DNA of 64,000 nt, from assembly GCA_963169105.1 (NCBI GenBank), contig OY720633.1, positions 148,263,200 to 148,327,199 on the forward strand, written 5' to 3'. The notes below the pieces were generated by a model that was given only the letters and a program-made list of their open reading frames with translations, did not search any database and was not told the origin of the DNA. Positions within the stretch are counted from its first letter, which is position 1, and each line of letters opens with the position of its first letter. The stretch comes from Ceriagrion tenellum (lineage: Eukaryota; Arthropoda; Insecta; Odonata; Coenagrionidae). This document shows, one piece after another, positions 24,801 through 37,379 of the stretch. The position numbers were made by a program, and so were the translations under genes.

Positions 24801-27800
24801 ACCGAGTTCTAGATTAAGATAGAATATGATAAAATTGACCAAACGGTGGAGAGGCATTCAATTGATGAAGGCTGTTTTGCGTTGCCATTGCGGCCCTAGG
24901 TATTGAGCGCGAAACGACCTTGTGAACTTGAAGGGATGATGGAAATAGGATTGCGAAAGCTTAGTGATAACAGAAATTTCCTAGTCCTCGGGGAAAGCAA
25001 GGAAATCGGGAAAGAGGAGAGGTATGAGAAGAGTGGTGTAGGGCATTGTGTGAAGGGAAGAGAGCGTGTCGTAGAGGGGAAAATACCCTCCACATCATAG
25101 TGAGTTGTCGCTGCCTGCATTTGTAAGTTTCTCGGTGTAGTGGCAGTTTTGAGGAAGAGCCCCGGGGGATGTTTGTTGTCTCGAATTGCGGATTCAAGCC
25201 GTGGGGAATGCGAAAACAATGGTCGTCAGTCGTTAATTGGCTTAAGCCAGTTACAGCGAGGATATTGTCTTCATGCAGCTCGTTAAAATAGCATGGACTC
25301 ACGTGGCCAGGTACCACCCTTTCCTACCTGTAACTCTTTCATCTTTCGATGGTGTTTGTATTCTGTTCAAGTTTGAACTGATGCATATGCAAATTAATGC
25401 CTGTTTCGATAGACAAGTTGTATTCTGAGGATGAGGAAACCTAGAGCATAGATTCATCTAGCTTCTAGTTCTAATCTATTAGATTGGGAATTTCCGAAGT
25501 GAATAAATGTGTGGGAAGTTCCAGACTCAGGAAAACTGCCGGGGCATTTCCGTATGAAGAAATTTTGCGAATTGAGAATGCGAATTTTTTTTTAATTCGG
25601 TCGGATTATTTTTAAAATGTATGATCCTGTAATTAAGATTTTGGTCGTATGACATACAAATGATATTTTCAGAAGAAAAATAAATTGGCCATCGGTAGGA
25701 GATAGTATTACCGCACATCGAAGTTCGTTGATTTGTCTTGTAATTCATGAAAGTATGAAATAGGCAGCATTGGGTTTTATACTTTAAAACATTACTTAAT
25801 AGAGTAGTAAGGCTGGGTTCAGAATTAAACTCACAACGTTTAAGTAACCATTACATAACTTGTCAAGTAATCAATATCTATATCTATACTCGAAAAGTTC
25901 AAGACTTTGATATAATCGGTAAGGCGATCCTTTGCTTTGAAACTAGTTTGGTAATTATCTACCATCACACTGAAACACTTCGATAACTGCGAGGATAAAT
26001 CCCCTGCAGTTATTAGAGATATACAAGCCAAACATTTAGTTCATGATTTTGTAATCAACTTTATGCTCAGTTAGTTCTAATCGCTGATATCCCTCCCTGT
26101 TTAACTACCTTCACTGAAGGATTATGTCGAGTTTCCTATTCTTGAATTTCAAATATGGGGATAACACCAACCCGGTTGGAATAAAACTGTACGTTATTTA
26201 AATAATCTTTTAAGTGATTCTACAGATTAGGAATTTTTGCGTTAAGGCGATTAAGTTATTCTGGTTATTTCACCAAATAAGGTGATTACAGAAACCCAGT
26301 GGGAGAGAAAGAGTATCGTTACAGGTATTTCAGATTAATGTTTGAAATGCATGGTTTGATACGATAGGACTACGTAGGTTCCTTTGACTTTTCTTAATAT
26401 TTTCCAGGAATGATTTCTCATTTCCCTATCCCCTTTGCTTTCGGTTTATTACCTTTTTTCTGACTGTTCTCTTTAAAATCTCCATCTCCTACTCCCTATC
26501 TCAAATTCATTCGTCCTCCCTGCCTCGTTCTCTTTAATCTAGAGTCATCGGTAAAACATGTCCTTAGATCGTTGTATTCCGGACATCGAACAAAACTTGG
26601 TACAATGTCAGAGAGGAGTGGTTTATTTTGCACACTCCCGAGAATCCAATGAACACTTAAGTGACCGTCTTCCTTCGGCGGGTCCCCATTCAACGAGAAA
26701 GAAACTGTCAGCCCCTTCACTCTCACCAGGACGTAATTTATCCTCTCCCATCCCCCTTTTTTCATCACTTCTATAAAATGTGCACTTGAACTCTTATTAT
26801 TTCCTCCAAAACTCTCTTTGTCAGAGTATTTCCCTACTTTCTCGTAAAAGTGTTAAGAAGTAAGACGAATTATCGCTTCAACTATCGGAACTCAGTATGC
26901 GCTTAACGATTCTCGCTTACACTCAGCTTAACGAAATAAAAAGGTAACCTTATGCTCCGAACTTAGGTAACACTCTAAATTCCTGGAATAATAACATGCC
27001 ATAGGATCTCTTATCCCTAATGAGTTATTTTAGTAATTATGTACCATTTTATATGGATCTTTGGTTCGTGAAAAAGTATACCATTTTGCTGTCTTATAAT
27101 TAAGATAATCATTCCTCTACCCCATTTTACCATAAAAATGACTGTAAGGAAATCCCAAAGTGGTTTTTTCCATATCAGAACTTTCAATGACAGTCAGAAC
27201 AGTGAGTATGAAAACCTTTACACTTACACGCATTTTAAACGTCATTTGGATGCATAAGTCTTTCGCTTTTTTGCATTTCTTATTAGCCTTAATTAAATAG
27301 ACAGAGATGAGTCTTCACCTCAAAATATTTAAAACTAATTTCTCATCATTTTGAGGAGAAGAATTATCTCCTCCATTTACACATGTATTTTATTTAAAAA
27401 TATATTAATTAGGAGGGAAATCTCCCTTAACAAAAGACACAATTGCCTGCCTTTAAATAAGGCATCGCTCAAAGACATTTTCATTAATACCTATTCTGAT
27501 ACTGTTATATCAGTATATCCTACTGGTATTTGCAGAATTTACCTTCGGGAATGAAAACTGTTCCTTTTGCAATTGTTGTAACGCTATTTTTGTACTTGCT
27601 GGGAGAACCCTTTTACAGCCCCAAGGCATTCGTAAACATTAGGCATGCAAACACTTTTGCGTATGCTGTGGCTCGATAAGGGGATCGAATCGGATTGAAA
27701 CACACCTCGCGTGAGAATTGCAAGTTATTTGAATGAAGGAACTCATATCGAGTTAGCACTTCTGTTAGTTAAGCTGAGAAAACCAAGCGCTTCAAGTCAA

Positions 27801-28342
27801 ACAGATCTTACCGATCTCTGTGATTTACAATGGAATTTTCAAATTTTATGGTGACAAAGAGCCGAAAGCCGTGTCACATTGTTGCGCTGGCTAATGATTC
27901 CCTGGTACAATTTCCATGCTTTATGCTCATAATGAAGTCATTTAAGTGAAGCATTGTGTGTAATTGATCCTTTTAACACCAAAGCTGATCGAATACCTGA
28001 TAAAGTATTTAATTTAATTTACCAGTGGAAAGCATTTATTTGTTCTTCTTTAAAAGAAAGAATGATCATGGTATATATAGTATGGAAATCATTTTCCACA
28101 GACTCTAATGAATACTTCTTAAATACAAACAGTTTTCCTTCTGACGTTCACCTATTCCTCGAGAAAATATTTGTTAAAATAATGAGACAGTTTTCCCAGG
28201 CATGATTACTTCCTTTAATTATACGCTCACGTATTTATGAGCAGCAGATTTTTTTCAGATTTTATCAAAGTGCTACAAAAATGGTTTGCAAAGATTTTTC
28301 TCAGGAATCTTAGCTCTTTCTATGGTTTTCGTGTAAGGTGCT
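21867..28342. other. Long stretch without a recognisable gene
   Basis: AT-rich with open frames up to 118 codons (minus strand, 24961-25317), which overlaps a second minus-strand frame of 107 codons in another phase. That pattern points to chance rather than coding. A 7-bp inverted pair (agagacg/cgtctct) lies near 23,415-23,445. No transposon or RNA motif was recognised. Confidence 0.5.
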
Positions 28343-28474
28343 GGTTCCATTTCTTCTTTCGGGATTAAGGTACGTTGTTGTTTCTCCGACCATGTTTCTC
28401 CTTCTACGCTCCAAGTTGGTAATGTTGACATAACTGCAACAATGCGGATGTATCCCGAAAGAAGGAATGGAACC
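28343..28474. repeat. MITE-like element with 23-bp inverted ends
   Basis: The ends 28343-28365 (beginning ggttccatttcttctttc) and 28452-28474 are inverted copies with one mismatch in 23 bases. The 86-bp interior partly continues the pairing (gttgttg against caacaat). Total length is 132 bp. Overlapping open frames run across it in both directions, as expected for an inverted repeat, and none is convincing. No clear target duplication is visible. Confidence 0.6.
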
Positions 28475-30162
28475 GGATATTATAGCTGATTCAGAAGGAA
28501 TTAAAAGTTTGCCTTTTGTCAAAATTCCTCGATCAAGTAAACACCCGGTCCAATGCCGTCCGACCCCCTCTGTGCGCTGTGTCGAGCGACATTGTCTCTC
28601 CCATCCTTCCCTCCACATCCAGCTTGCCTTATATCGTTCCTCCACTTCTTCAATTTCCCTCCAAGAATAAATCCTGGTCTCAGTCCATCTTTTATTGGCA
28701 TATATTTTTGTTTCAGGAAATGTTACTTTGCTGTTTGATTACGCATCTTAAACCTCCGCGTCATTCCGAAGTCTTTTAGTAAGATTTCTCTTATTTAGTT
28801 TCTGTAGTGTATTTTAGTTAAAAAACTGACATTTTCAAAGAATGACAGCATTTCGATACTTCTTCATCAAATGTTGCAAGAACCCGTGGACTTTTGTATA
28901 GTGCTAGTGCAATGGGAAGAGTTATGGGGCCTGTTACAATAAAGAACGATGGCAATTGACCTGCTTGGACTTTAAAATAACCGTTTAAGAAGGTTTTCAA
29001 AGTACGAATAAAAAATCAAAAACATAAATCGTATTTTCCTTCTGATTGTGAAAAAAATTCTCTAGTGCAGGGAGTGAAAACTAGTTGGTATATCCTGTAT
29101 TACAAGAAGGTGAGTAGAAAATAGCGATTAAATTACCTAATAATCCTCAATGCAATAAAAAAGCAGAGTAAATATGTGTAGTAGATTGCGCTCTTTTGGA
29201 TAAATTCTTTCTATAGAGGCAATAGGACTGTCTTTGTAGAGCTATTATTGTTTTTTGGGGGAGTTTGCACTTTAATGCAGGAGTAGAATAAAAAAAATAT
29301 TTTTACGCATTTTCTATTCTTATCAATAAGTACCCTACAATAATTCTATTTTCAATTAAACCTTATCCAAGCAGAATTAATTTCTGAATTCATTTCTATT
29401 GAAGCTCAATTTACTTGAAAAAGTTTATATCCCTTAAAATTTGGTATATTTGCGTATGAATTTGCTAAACGTGAGTGGTGTATTATTTTGCGTTTGGTTT
29501 TTAACAGAGTTTAATGAATGACGGAAATTTTCCGCTATGGCTTCGTAAGATCTCATTATAGCATAGTATGCGGTGATTCATCATATGCGGTAATACGTTA
29601 TCACCACTGTTAGTTAAACCGCTGTTAATACCAACAACAAGTACTTTGCTGTATTTAATTATGTTATCGATAATAATTTCATAGATTATGCATGTTTAAA
29701 TTCAATGAAAACTATGAAAAATATCTTGATGAAAATTTATGTTTCTATTAATCAGTGTCTTTCTCACTCTCATAGCGTAGCCTGTTCTTCTTCCTCTTTT
29801 CAACCAACACGTCCAATGTATTCGCGAGCCTTTCATGGACAGCCCCCTATTACTATGAAAAGAAATAATACTCCATGTCTGATTTGAAATGATTCTGTTA
29901 GTTAAGTTGGAATGTAACAGTGCTTAAAGGTTGAAAACAAACCTACGAACGGCGAAATGATAGTTACTTGAACAAATAGTGAAAGAGTGCCCTAAAAATT
30001 CATCATTTCATGTGCCCAAGGAAAAGGAAGAGTTCAATGATTTATTAACCTCGTGTTTCATAGAGTTTAGATAATTACACTTAAAGGAACCGCGAGTTCA
30101 TCCTTGAGAAACAGGTTGTGTTCTTTCATTGCGGCAGCAATTAAGTTCCACGCTGACGGCCA
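28475..30162. other. No gene seen
   Basis: AT-rich sequence with only short open frames of no recognisable family. It leads up to the LTR-like block. Confidence 0.5.
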
Positions 30163-30275
30163 TGTTCGGGTCATGCTGCCGGCAGATATTTTTTCGATTT
30201 TTCTCGGACACTTCTAGATTATTTTCTAGAGTTCTGGTGTGGTGTTCTAGATAATTCCTCCATCATCGGCTCCTG

Positions 30276-30282
30276 TATATAA
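30276..30282 (+). promoter_or_regulatory. TATA box of the probable LTR
   Basis: TATATAA within tgtatataaggcgc. Transcription would start about 30 bases downstream, near cactcacggcagtg, so the R region would begin around 30,305. The call depends on the LTR interpretation. Confidence 0.5.
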
Positions 30283-30328
30283 GGCGCTTGTCCTGCCACT
30301 CACGGCAGTGTTGTTCGAAGAGTTCTCT

Positions 30329-30334
30329 AATAAA
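30329..30334 (+). terminator. Poly(A) signal of the probable LTR
   Basis: AATAAA lies about 47 bases downstream of the end of the TATA box and about 50 bases before the LTR end, as expected for LTR polyadenylation. Confidence 0.45.
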
Positions 30335-30627
30335 TATCTATTCACAACACAGAAACGACTTTTCATTCCGCGCTGCCCACACTACACATGAAATGAAAAC
30401 CGTAATGATGTTTAAACATGTTCACTCATTTACAACAAAATATGCGTTTTAAAAAATTTCGCTTGCCATTTTGTATCTTTATCAACTCTCGCAACCTTTG
30501 GTGAGAAGTCAATGCTGTAGATTTCGCAGTTTTTCCTAGGCTGTTTCAAGGTTCATGAAGTTGACAAAAGTGGTAAGTTTAGGTAGTGCGGTTTCCATTA
30601 TTGCAGTAACGTGTGTCCATTTTTTGC

Positions 30628-31243
30628 TATATTATATAATAAAAAATATTGGTGAAATAAAAATAAAATTACCTCAAAATTGGTGTATAAAATATTGCAC
30701 TATCATTTGCATCAACCTAGGTATAAATTCTCAAAGTACAGCGGCACATCATTTTAACGCCGACCCTCGTGGCGAACGAGGGCGTAGTCCAATATTTGAA
30801 GTTAAATATCTCCGTTGTTTATGTACTTCCCACGACCAAACTTGTTTTTGAGGTAAGACAAAAGATTAATGTGTCAAACTCAACTTCATATTAAAAAAAG
30901 GCTGTATTTTTGTTGCTAAAATTTAAACATTTAAAATGTAAACAATTTCAATAAATTTTAATTTATTTACAAAAATGATAACACACTATTTCTGTAAATT
31001 TTTTTGCAAACAAAATAAGACATGAACCGTTTCCCTAGCTATTTGCATTTAGGAGACATAGCAAAAAGAACAAAGGTCCAAGCGCAAAATGGTCGAAATT
31101 TCGATCGTCTCTAGATCTGCCAAAACATATTTTTTTCCAAAAACACTTCTACACTTTTTCGTTTGACGCCAGATAGAACCCACAAAAAATTGGTTCGAAT
31201 CGGTGACACTAAGTGTTAACTCACTGCTGATCTGACGTCGAAT
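30628..31243 (+). repeat. Unclassified dispersed repeat, copy 1
   Basis: This block of about 616 bp is closely similar along its whole length to 35821-36451, by eye well above 80% identical with scattered substitutions and small indels. Shared landmarks include ttggtgtataaa, aaattctcaaagtacagcgg, the hairpin ccctcgtggcgaacgaggg near 30,764-30,782, and gatcgtctctagatctgcc. No protein is encoded in either copy. It is a non-autonomous family of unknown class. Orientation is given arbitrarily. Confidence 0.8.
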
Positions 31244-34200
31244 ATATAAATAATTACTTCAAGTGACAAGAAATTGGTCTACTTGGCCCTGGGAATGTCT
31301 ACTATCATAATTTATGACCTCCGATGATGGCATTAATTACAATTATTGCTGTAACGCAATGCTATTTAATAATTATTCATTCGCGTTCAGTCATCAAATA
31401 GTGAAGTTCAGAATTTGGAAGTTTTTGGTGTTTTAACCAGCATAACATTTGTCAGACTGATGAAAGTCAACTATAGTTTTCTTACTGCCCCTCAGCTGAA
31501 GTTTAACGACATACAGCTTGCATGTTTACCCTTATTTTTATTGCTATATGCCAAAGGCTATTTCTCAGAATATATTACTAATTCATTTTTGTTCCATCCT
31601 ATCGCAGAAATTAGGACTTGTATCTCGTTGTCATTATCTTGGAAAGTGAGTCACAAGTCCTAATTCCCATGTACTAAGTCCAAGTCATTGCACTAGACTA
31701 ATAATGCAGCCTTGAGATGAGTGACATAAAACGGAGAAAATACTCCCCCCGGGTTTTCCGACCGCTTGCAGAACTCCGAACTGGAGGGTTTTTCAAGTTA
31801 TTGTGGTAAAAACACCCTTGCGGTGCGACGTTTTATTCCCGGCTTTTCCCGTTTCTATTTCTTCCGTCTGTAAAATTCGCTGCTTTGATATGCTGATCCC
31901 AAACCCTAAACGAGAAGTCAATTACGCGAAGAAGGACATAAATGAATAGCACTTGTGAGGCATGGGCGAGTGCTATTTCGGCATTAAATGAAATTCTCCC
32001 AACATACGTGACCTCAGTCCTTCTTTCAAGCATAATTACACAAAAACAGGCAATAAACCGCGATTTCATTGTAATTGTTGACAAAACCTCTGACATGTTT
32101 CACATTTAATGGGCTAGGAGGTTGAAGTTTCCATAAAAAAGCGGAATTTTTATATTTGCCAGCGTCTCATTCTCAATTTTCGACTGAAATGATGATTCCA
32201 ACCATAGTTCACGCATTTGGTCTTATCTCTCTTGAGTAACTCCACTATTTTAGTTTGAACTTTCCTTATATTCTCAGAATAGGCTTGGATAGTTTGATTA
32301 ACCGCTTTAAATTTTGTCCTTAGGCTATGTAACATTGCTTAGTAAATAATACTAGAGAAATTAGTTATTTTCTCCGTTATTTATGGTCACCGGAAATATT
32401 TAGTGTCAATTAGTCGTTTTTTGCAATTATAGAAATACCAACCTTAGATGACTGTAAAATTACATCGTTGGAGCATTTTTTTATAATTCTCCCGTGGTCT
32501 TGAGGCAAAGGTTATCATTCACTCGGTTCCAGTTCGTCGGCAAGGGCCGTTGATTCCATTCTAACTCTTTTTATTCATCAATTTCAACAAGTGTTTTCTC
32601 CTCTCCCTCTTTTATCACCTTGCCCACCTCTCATTCCAACCACAAAATATGACATAGGCGTTTACCTGCCCTCCTAAATCCTAATTTGGTTCCCGGTCCA
32701 GGCGAATCTTTTCCTGAGTTTTTCCATCCTTGTATTTGGTAAAAGTGCATCTTAATGACTAGCCAATTGGGCGTAAGTATTGTAACAGCATTTTATTTCA
32801 CAATCGATGGCATTTTGAAAGACAATTGTTTCTTACGACTGTGGCTACTCATTTACCCTGAAAAATGAATTACTTGTTTTTAAATCTATGGCCCAGGAAG
32901 CCAAATATTCGAATTTTGATTGCCGGTGCAATCGGTCATTTCCCTAATGCAACATCTACGTATGCTCTACTATGACTGCATGTGATTAAAAGCTGACTAT
33001 TGGGTGAAATCTGCTCCGATAACAATGAAAAATGGCCCATTAAATATCAACCCAGGCTTTTAACGATAAAAAGTTGTAATTGAAACAGAAATAGAGGTGT
33101 GCAATTTTCGACAAAGATAATCTTTATTTGGTGCATAATGTATCAATTTCTTTCTATTTTATATAAATTGTCGGATTAAATAGTTCTAATTGATACATGA
33201 GAGTATTAAATTAATAGAAAAAGTGCCTTTCGGCACGTTGAATTGAAATTTAAACACTGGTTACACGTAAAAACTTTAACTACGCGACGCTGCAACGTAC
33301 CATTAAGACTCATGAGCCACTGATTAATTTTCATGAAAATGGTATGAGTTTTAAGAGCTAATGGCATCTGGAAAAGAAAGATTTTTTCAAATCACAGAAT
33401 CATTATATTCTCCGTTTTCAATGACCATCAAATCATATTAATATAACAAAAATGGAATGAACTATCTGCCCAGAAGAAAAACTGATGCTTTAGTAAAATT
33501 TGTTCAGAATGTTAAAAAGACAGCAGTCATAAATTTTACATTAAACTTAATAAAATATTTACACAAAAATATTAAGAAGCCAGTTTATTGAGTTATTTGC
33601 ATGGTATTCCATATTGTCCGCAAAACTATCAGCCAAAGTTAGTCTGAATGGAAAGCTTATAGCCAAGGCTGGTTTTATTAATATACCTTTCCACTAAACA
33701 ATGTGTCACCTCATTCAGCGAAAAACCTGGCCGATGTTAAACCAAGCTGTGAACATAATAATCAGAGTTTTCCCTTCATCAAAATGAATGTAAAATATTG
33801 CAGTAAAATAAGTGCAATTTAGTTTTTTTCTCATATTTATTTTATTACAAGACTACAGTTAAAGAAATACATAGTTGATTTTTTACGTCCAGGCAACCGT
33901 TTAGCTTATTTCTTGGGGTTTTTGAAGTATCTGTCTTGAATAGTGCGTATAAGTGTCTTTCGGCTTTTCGACTGTAAATATTTTAATCACTGGGGATCAG
34001 TAATTTACGAAGAAGAACGGCAATTCCGTTTCACCACATGAGCTCCGGTAGAGTGACCTTACTTCCTTGTTTTATAACAATGGAGGCCGCAGTAATGGTG
34101 GAGGATGCTCTTTAAAAAGGGAACGTTTAAAGTTGAAAATATTTTTATTTTTTATGAACAAACTGCTTATTGAATTAGTAAAGCAGATAATTTAATAGAG

Positions 34201-35204
34201 CAGTAGCATTTTCTTTTTTATTCTCCAAGTTTGCTCCCCAGAGCAAATAAATCTCATAAGTTCTTATTTCATGCTAGAAAGCAAATTTATGTTTCTCCTT
34301 CATGTAAAATCATACCATAAATAAACCAAAAAGTAAAATTATCTCTTATTAACATGTATCTTGACTTGGAACTAATTTATTTTGTAGAAATATGGTTACA
34401 GTTGCTGAAAAATTAAACATAAAATCATGATTTCACATAATATAAACATAAGTGGCCACTTATGCGCCACGCTATCTGCAATAATAATGTCAGCATCTTG
34501 CAAAGACATTTACATTATCCAACTTTCAAATAAGATTGAGTAAATCTACAGTGAAAAATCACAAGCATCATTGGCAAGTTATGATCATTAAATAAATATA
34601 TTTGGAGGAATCGCCAGTTACCCAGTAATACGAAGAGTATCCCAAATAAAAATACGCCTTAAAGTATAAAAATACAAAGAAAAGAGGGTAACCCGCTTAC
34701 GTAATTAGAGCCTCGAGTACATTGAAAACCGTCGTTCCTGCTGGTTGTATGATATATTACATAAAAAATACCAAAATTCTTATATTAGCATTTAGTGACA
34801 AAGGTATAGCTTAGAAATTTCCTTTTCCAAAAGTAAAGACAACTACTCTCTCTATACTGATACTGTAACATTTATCGTCTTTTTGACCTCTAATGTTATT
34901 CCCACATTATGCAAAATTGTTCAAATTTAGCTCAAGGCTAGAAAAAGATCGTATGTGTCGTAAAACATTAGACGATTTTTATTATTTTGACACTTTGCAC
35001 CCAAAACGGGTGTCCAAAACCATATCTAATGCATTTCGCCTTATGGGATTAAAATATTAAAATAATGAGGTACAAAAAATCTTTTACATCTATATAGTGT
35101 TTAAATGCCTAAAAGTTTGATCTCAAGATTTTCGGACCCGGGAAACACCATGAAATCATTTCATTTCCCTTAAGTATAAAGTTATAAATAAAAACGAGAA
35201 AATG
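31244..35204. other. No gene seen
   Basis: AT-rich sequence with open frames below 90 codons. A minus-strand frame at 32150-32335 would give a helical, lysine-rich 61-residue peptide of no known family. An 18-bp perfect palindrome (cataagtggccacttatg) lies at 34447-34464; palindromes of this size are not remarkable alone. Confidence 0.5.
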
Positions 35205-35390
35205 GGTGCTTTCACAATTTCAAACTTTTTTGACTTTCACAAACATTTCAAACTTTTTTGATTTTATCCCAACTCGACACATGATTCTTACTCTACCCTG
35301 AAAATTTCACCCACCTAGCTCGTTTTGAAATGCCCAGGAGTTTATTGAGTCAGTCAATTAGTCAGTCAGATTTTTAGCTTTATATAAATT
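35205..35390 (+). repeat. Repeat tail with GTCA units
   Basis: The segment has a 16-base direct repeat (tttcaaacttttttga at 35218 and 35246, period 28), then a stretch resembling transposon ends, then gagtcagtcaattagtcagt up to 35369, and tttatataaatt. The GTCA run followed by a TA-rich run recurs at 35,791-35,838 in the same orientation, so both are probably 3' tails of one dispersed family. Confidence 0.45.
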
Positions 35391-35790
35391 AACGAGTAAA
35401 TGAGTGCTTGAAATTTGCAAGCAGGGAGGGAAGTGTTAAATAATGATACTCTTTAAATAAGGAAAAAAAACAATGAAATCTCTCAAGTCTGCGTGCTACA
35501 TGCAAGCAAAGAAAAGTATAATTCTCGAAAATGAAATACGCGCCCCATGAGGTATGGATACCTTACAGTTACCTAGTACAAACTTATATTGTATGTCATC
35601 CGGTTACTAACGACTTTTCCAAATATTATAATCAGTATACGGAATCGAACGTGGAACCACTTGAAGATCATCATAACCTCATTTGACGGCATATAAGACG
35701 TTCTTCTCCGTTAGATAGTTCATTTCAGTACAGCATTCTTAATAAGAGCTCACATGAAGAATATTACTATATAAATTCGATCGGAATCGA

Positions 35791-35838
35791 GAGTCAGTCA
35801 GTCAGTCAGTTTTGTACCTTTATATATATATATATATA
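35791..35838 (+). repeat. GTCA and TA microsatellites
   Basis: Four GTCA units (gagtcagtcagtcagtcag, 35791-35809) are followed by ttttgtacctt and an 18-base TA run (35821-35838). The arrangement matches that at 35,347-35,385 and directly adjoins copy 2 of the 620-bp dispersed family. Confidence 0.75.
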
Positions 35839-36451
35839 AATAATAATTTTAATATTAATGAAATTAAAATAAAATAATCGTTAAATTGGTGTATAAAGTA
35901 TTGCACTAGCATTTTCACAAACCAAGACATAAATTCTCAAAGTACAGCGGAACATCATTTAACGCCGTCCCTCGTGGCGAACGAGGGCGTAGTCCAATTA
36001 TTGAAGTTAAATATATCCGTTGTTTATGTACTTCCCACGACCAAACTTATTTCTGAGGAAAGACAAAATATTAATGTGTCAAACTGAAATTCAAATTTAA
36101 AAATGGCTGTATTTTTGTTGTCAAAATTTAAAGATTAAAAATTTAAACAATTTCAATAAATTTTAATTTGTTTACAAAAATGATAACATATTATTTCTGG
36201 AAATTGTTTTGCAAACAAAATAAGACATCAACCGTTTCTCTAACTATTTGCATTTAGGATATATAGGAAAAAATAACAAAGGTCTAAGCGCAAAATGGTC
36301 GAAACTTCGATCGTCTCTAGATCTGCCAAAAAAGATTTTTTCCAAAAACGCTTCTACAATTCTTCATTTAACGCAAGATGGAACCCTCACAAAAATTTTA
36401 GTTTGAATCGGAGACACCAAGAGTCAGCTCACTGCTGATCTGTTGTGGAAT
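35821..36451 (+). repeat. Unclassified dispersed repeat, copy 2
   Basis: Second copy of the family seen at 30628-31243, same orientation. It keeps the GC-rich hairpin (ccctcgtggcgaacgaggg, near 35,970), here followed by cgtagtccaatta. The similarity ends near gctgatctg in both copies. Beyond it, tgaccca at about 36451 and tgggtca at about 36501 form a short inverted pair not seen at copy 1. Confidence 0.8.
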
Positions 36452-37379
36452 GACCCAACTGTAACACCAGAAAAATCATATTCAAGATCACTGGGTCATA
36501 TTTAACACAGAGCAAATCTGGGCAACAATAGTATTGAATCATAGGTTAAACGGATCCCGAATCTAAGATAATGTCATAAAATCTCTGGTAGTATTCCTTG
36601 ATCTTCAATGATTACGCGGAAACCAAAAGTCATGGTGTATATTACGTCAATGGAAGGTCAGGTATTATAATTTATTCTATCTTTTTTCTCCCTTTTGCTT
36701 CACAATCTCGTGCACATGAAACATATCAATGGAAAGGTGCAGCTACTATTCAAAGAATAGTACCTAGACAATTAGATTTGATAATCATACAGGTAATTTT
36801 TTAAGCATTTTTTAAATGCAACTCTTTTTAAAAGCCTTCCAATGACTTACCGAATAAATAACTTACCTAGCATATCTATATCAAACAGCCCAGCATATCT
36901 TTTGACATGTAAGAGAATTACGTGGGGTTTTGTGATGATGGAAGTAGTGATTCTACCACGTAATTGCTAAACGAGTGATCTCTTTTTGTGGGCAAGGAGC
37001 TTTGTTTTTGGAGGTAACTTTAGGAAGGGGTAAGACGAGAGAACAGCGGTGAGTGACGAAAGAGAAGAAGAAGAAGAGTGAGGAAGAAAAAGGTACGCAA
37101 AAGGGAAAAGAGTGATACGACAAGGCTCCATGTCTTTCCAACTCATCGAGAGAAGTTTGTACCTACAAATCTATCCTTTGATTTGGCTTCAGATCTCTAT
37201 GATATCTTGCTCATCTATGTGAACACTTTCTTTAAGTTACTTGCTTATGCATTTATATAAACTATCAATTGAAACAATTTTTTTAAATATAATGATCTGC
37301 ATTTGATCCTAGCGCACCTAGCTCCAGCGTATAAATATAATTTCGAGGGAACGCAGATGGGCTAAGCTTAACGTATAGA
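36452..37379. other. No gene seen
   Basis: AT-rich sequence; gaagaagaagaagag at about 37,063-37,078 is a short GAA microsatellite in a purine-rich stretch. No recognisable coding sequence. Confidence 0.5.

Larger units (their letters stand above)
30163..30386 (+). mobile_element. Probable solo LTR
   Basis: The block starts TGTTCGGG and ends CACTACA, giving the TG...CA ends usual for LTRs. It contains a TATA box (30276-30282) and an AATAAA signal (30329-30334) in the order and spacing of an LTR promoter and polyadenylation unit. Composition is more GC-rich than the flanks. No primer-binding site, gag or pol follows on either side and no second copy was seen in the window, so a solo LTR left by recombination is the simplest reading. 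I found no matching 4-5 bp target duplication, so the exact ends could be off. The superfamily (gypsy, BEL or copia) cannot be told from the LTR alone. Confidence 0.6.

Noticed and set aside
24896..25317. Pair of 107- and 118-codon minus-strand frames as a gene
   Set aside because: They overlap in different phases, are rich in residues from pyrimidine runs, and match no family.
30163..30386. Intact LTR retrotransposon
   Set aside because: No second LTR, primer-binding site, gag or pol sequence was seen on either side.
34447..34464. 18-bp perfect palindrome as a binding site
   Set aside because: Short palindromes of this size occur by chance in 64 kb and nothing around it suggests a regulated gene.
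35347..35838. CRISPR-like repeats
   Set aside because: The GTCA runs are a tetranucleotide microsatellite without regular spacers, in eukaryotic DNA.
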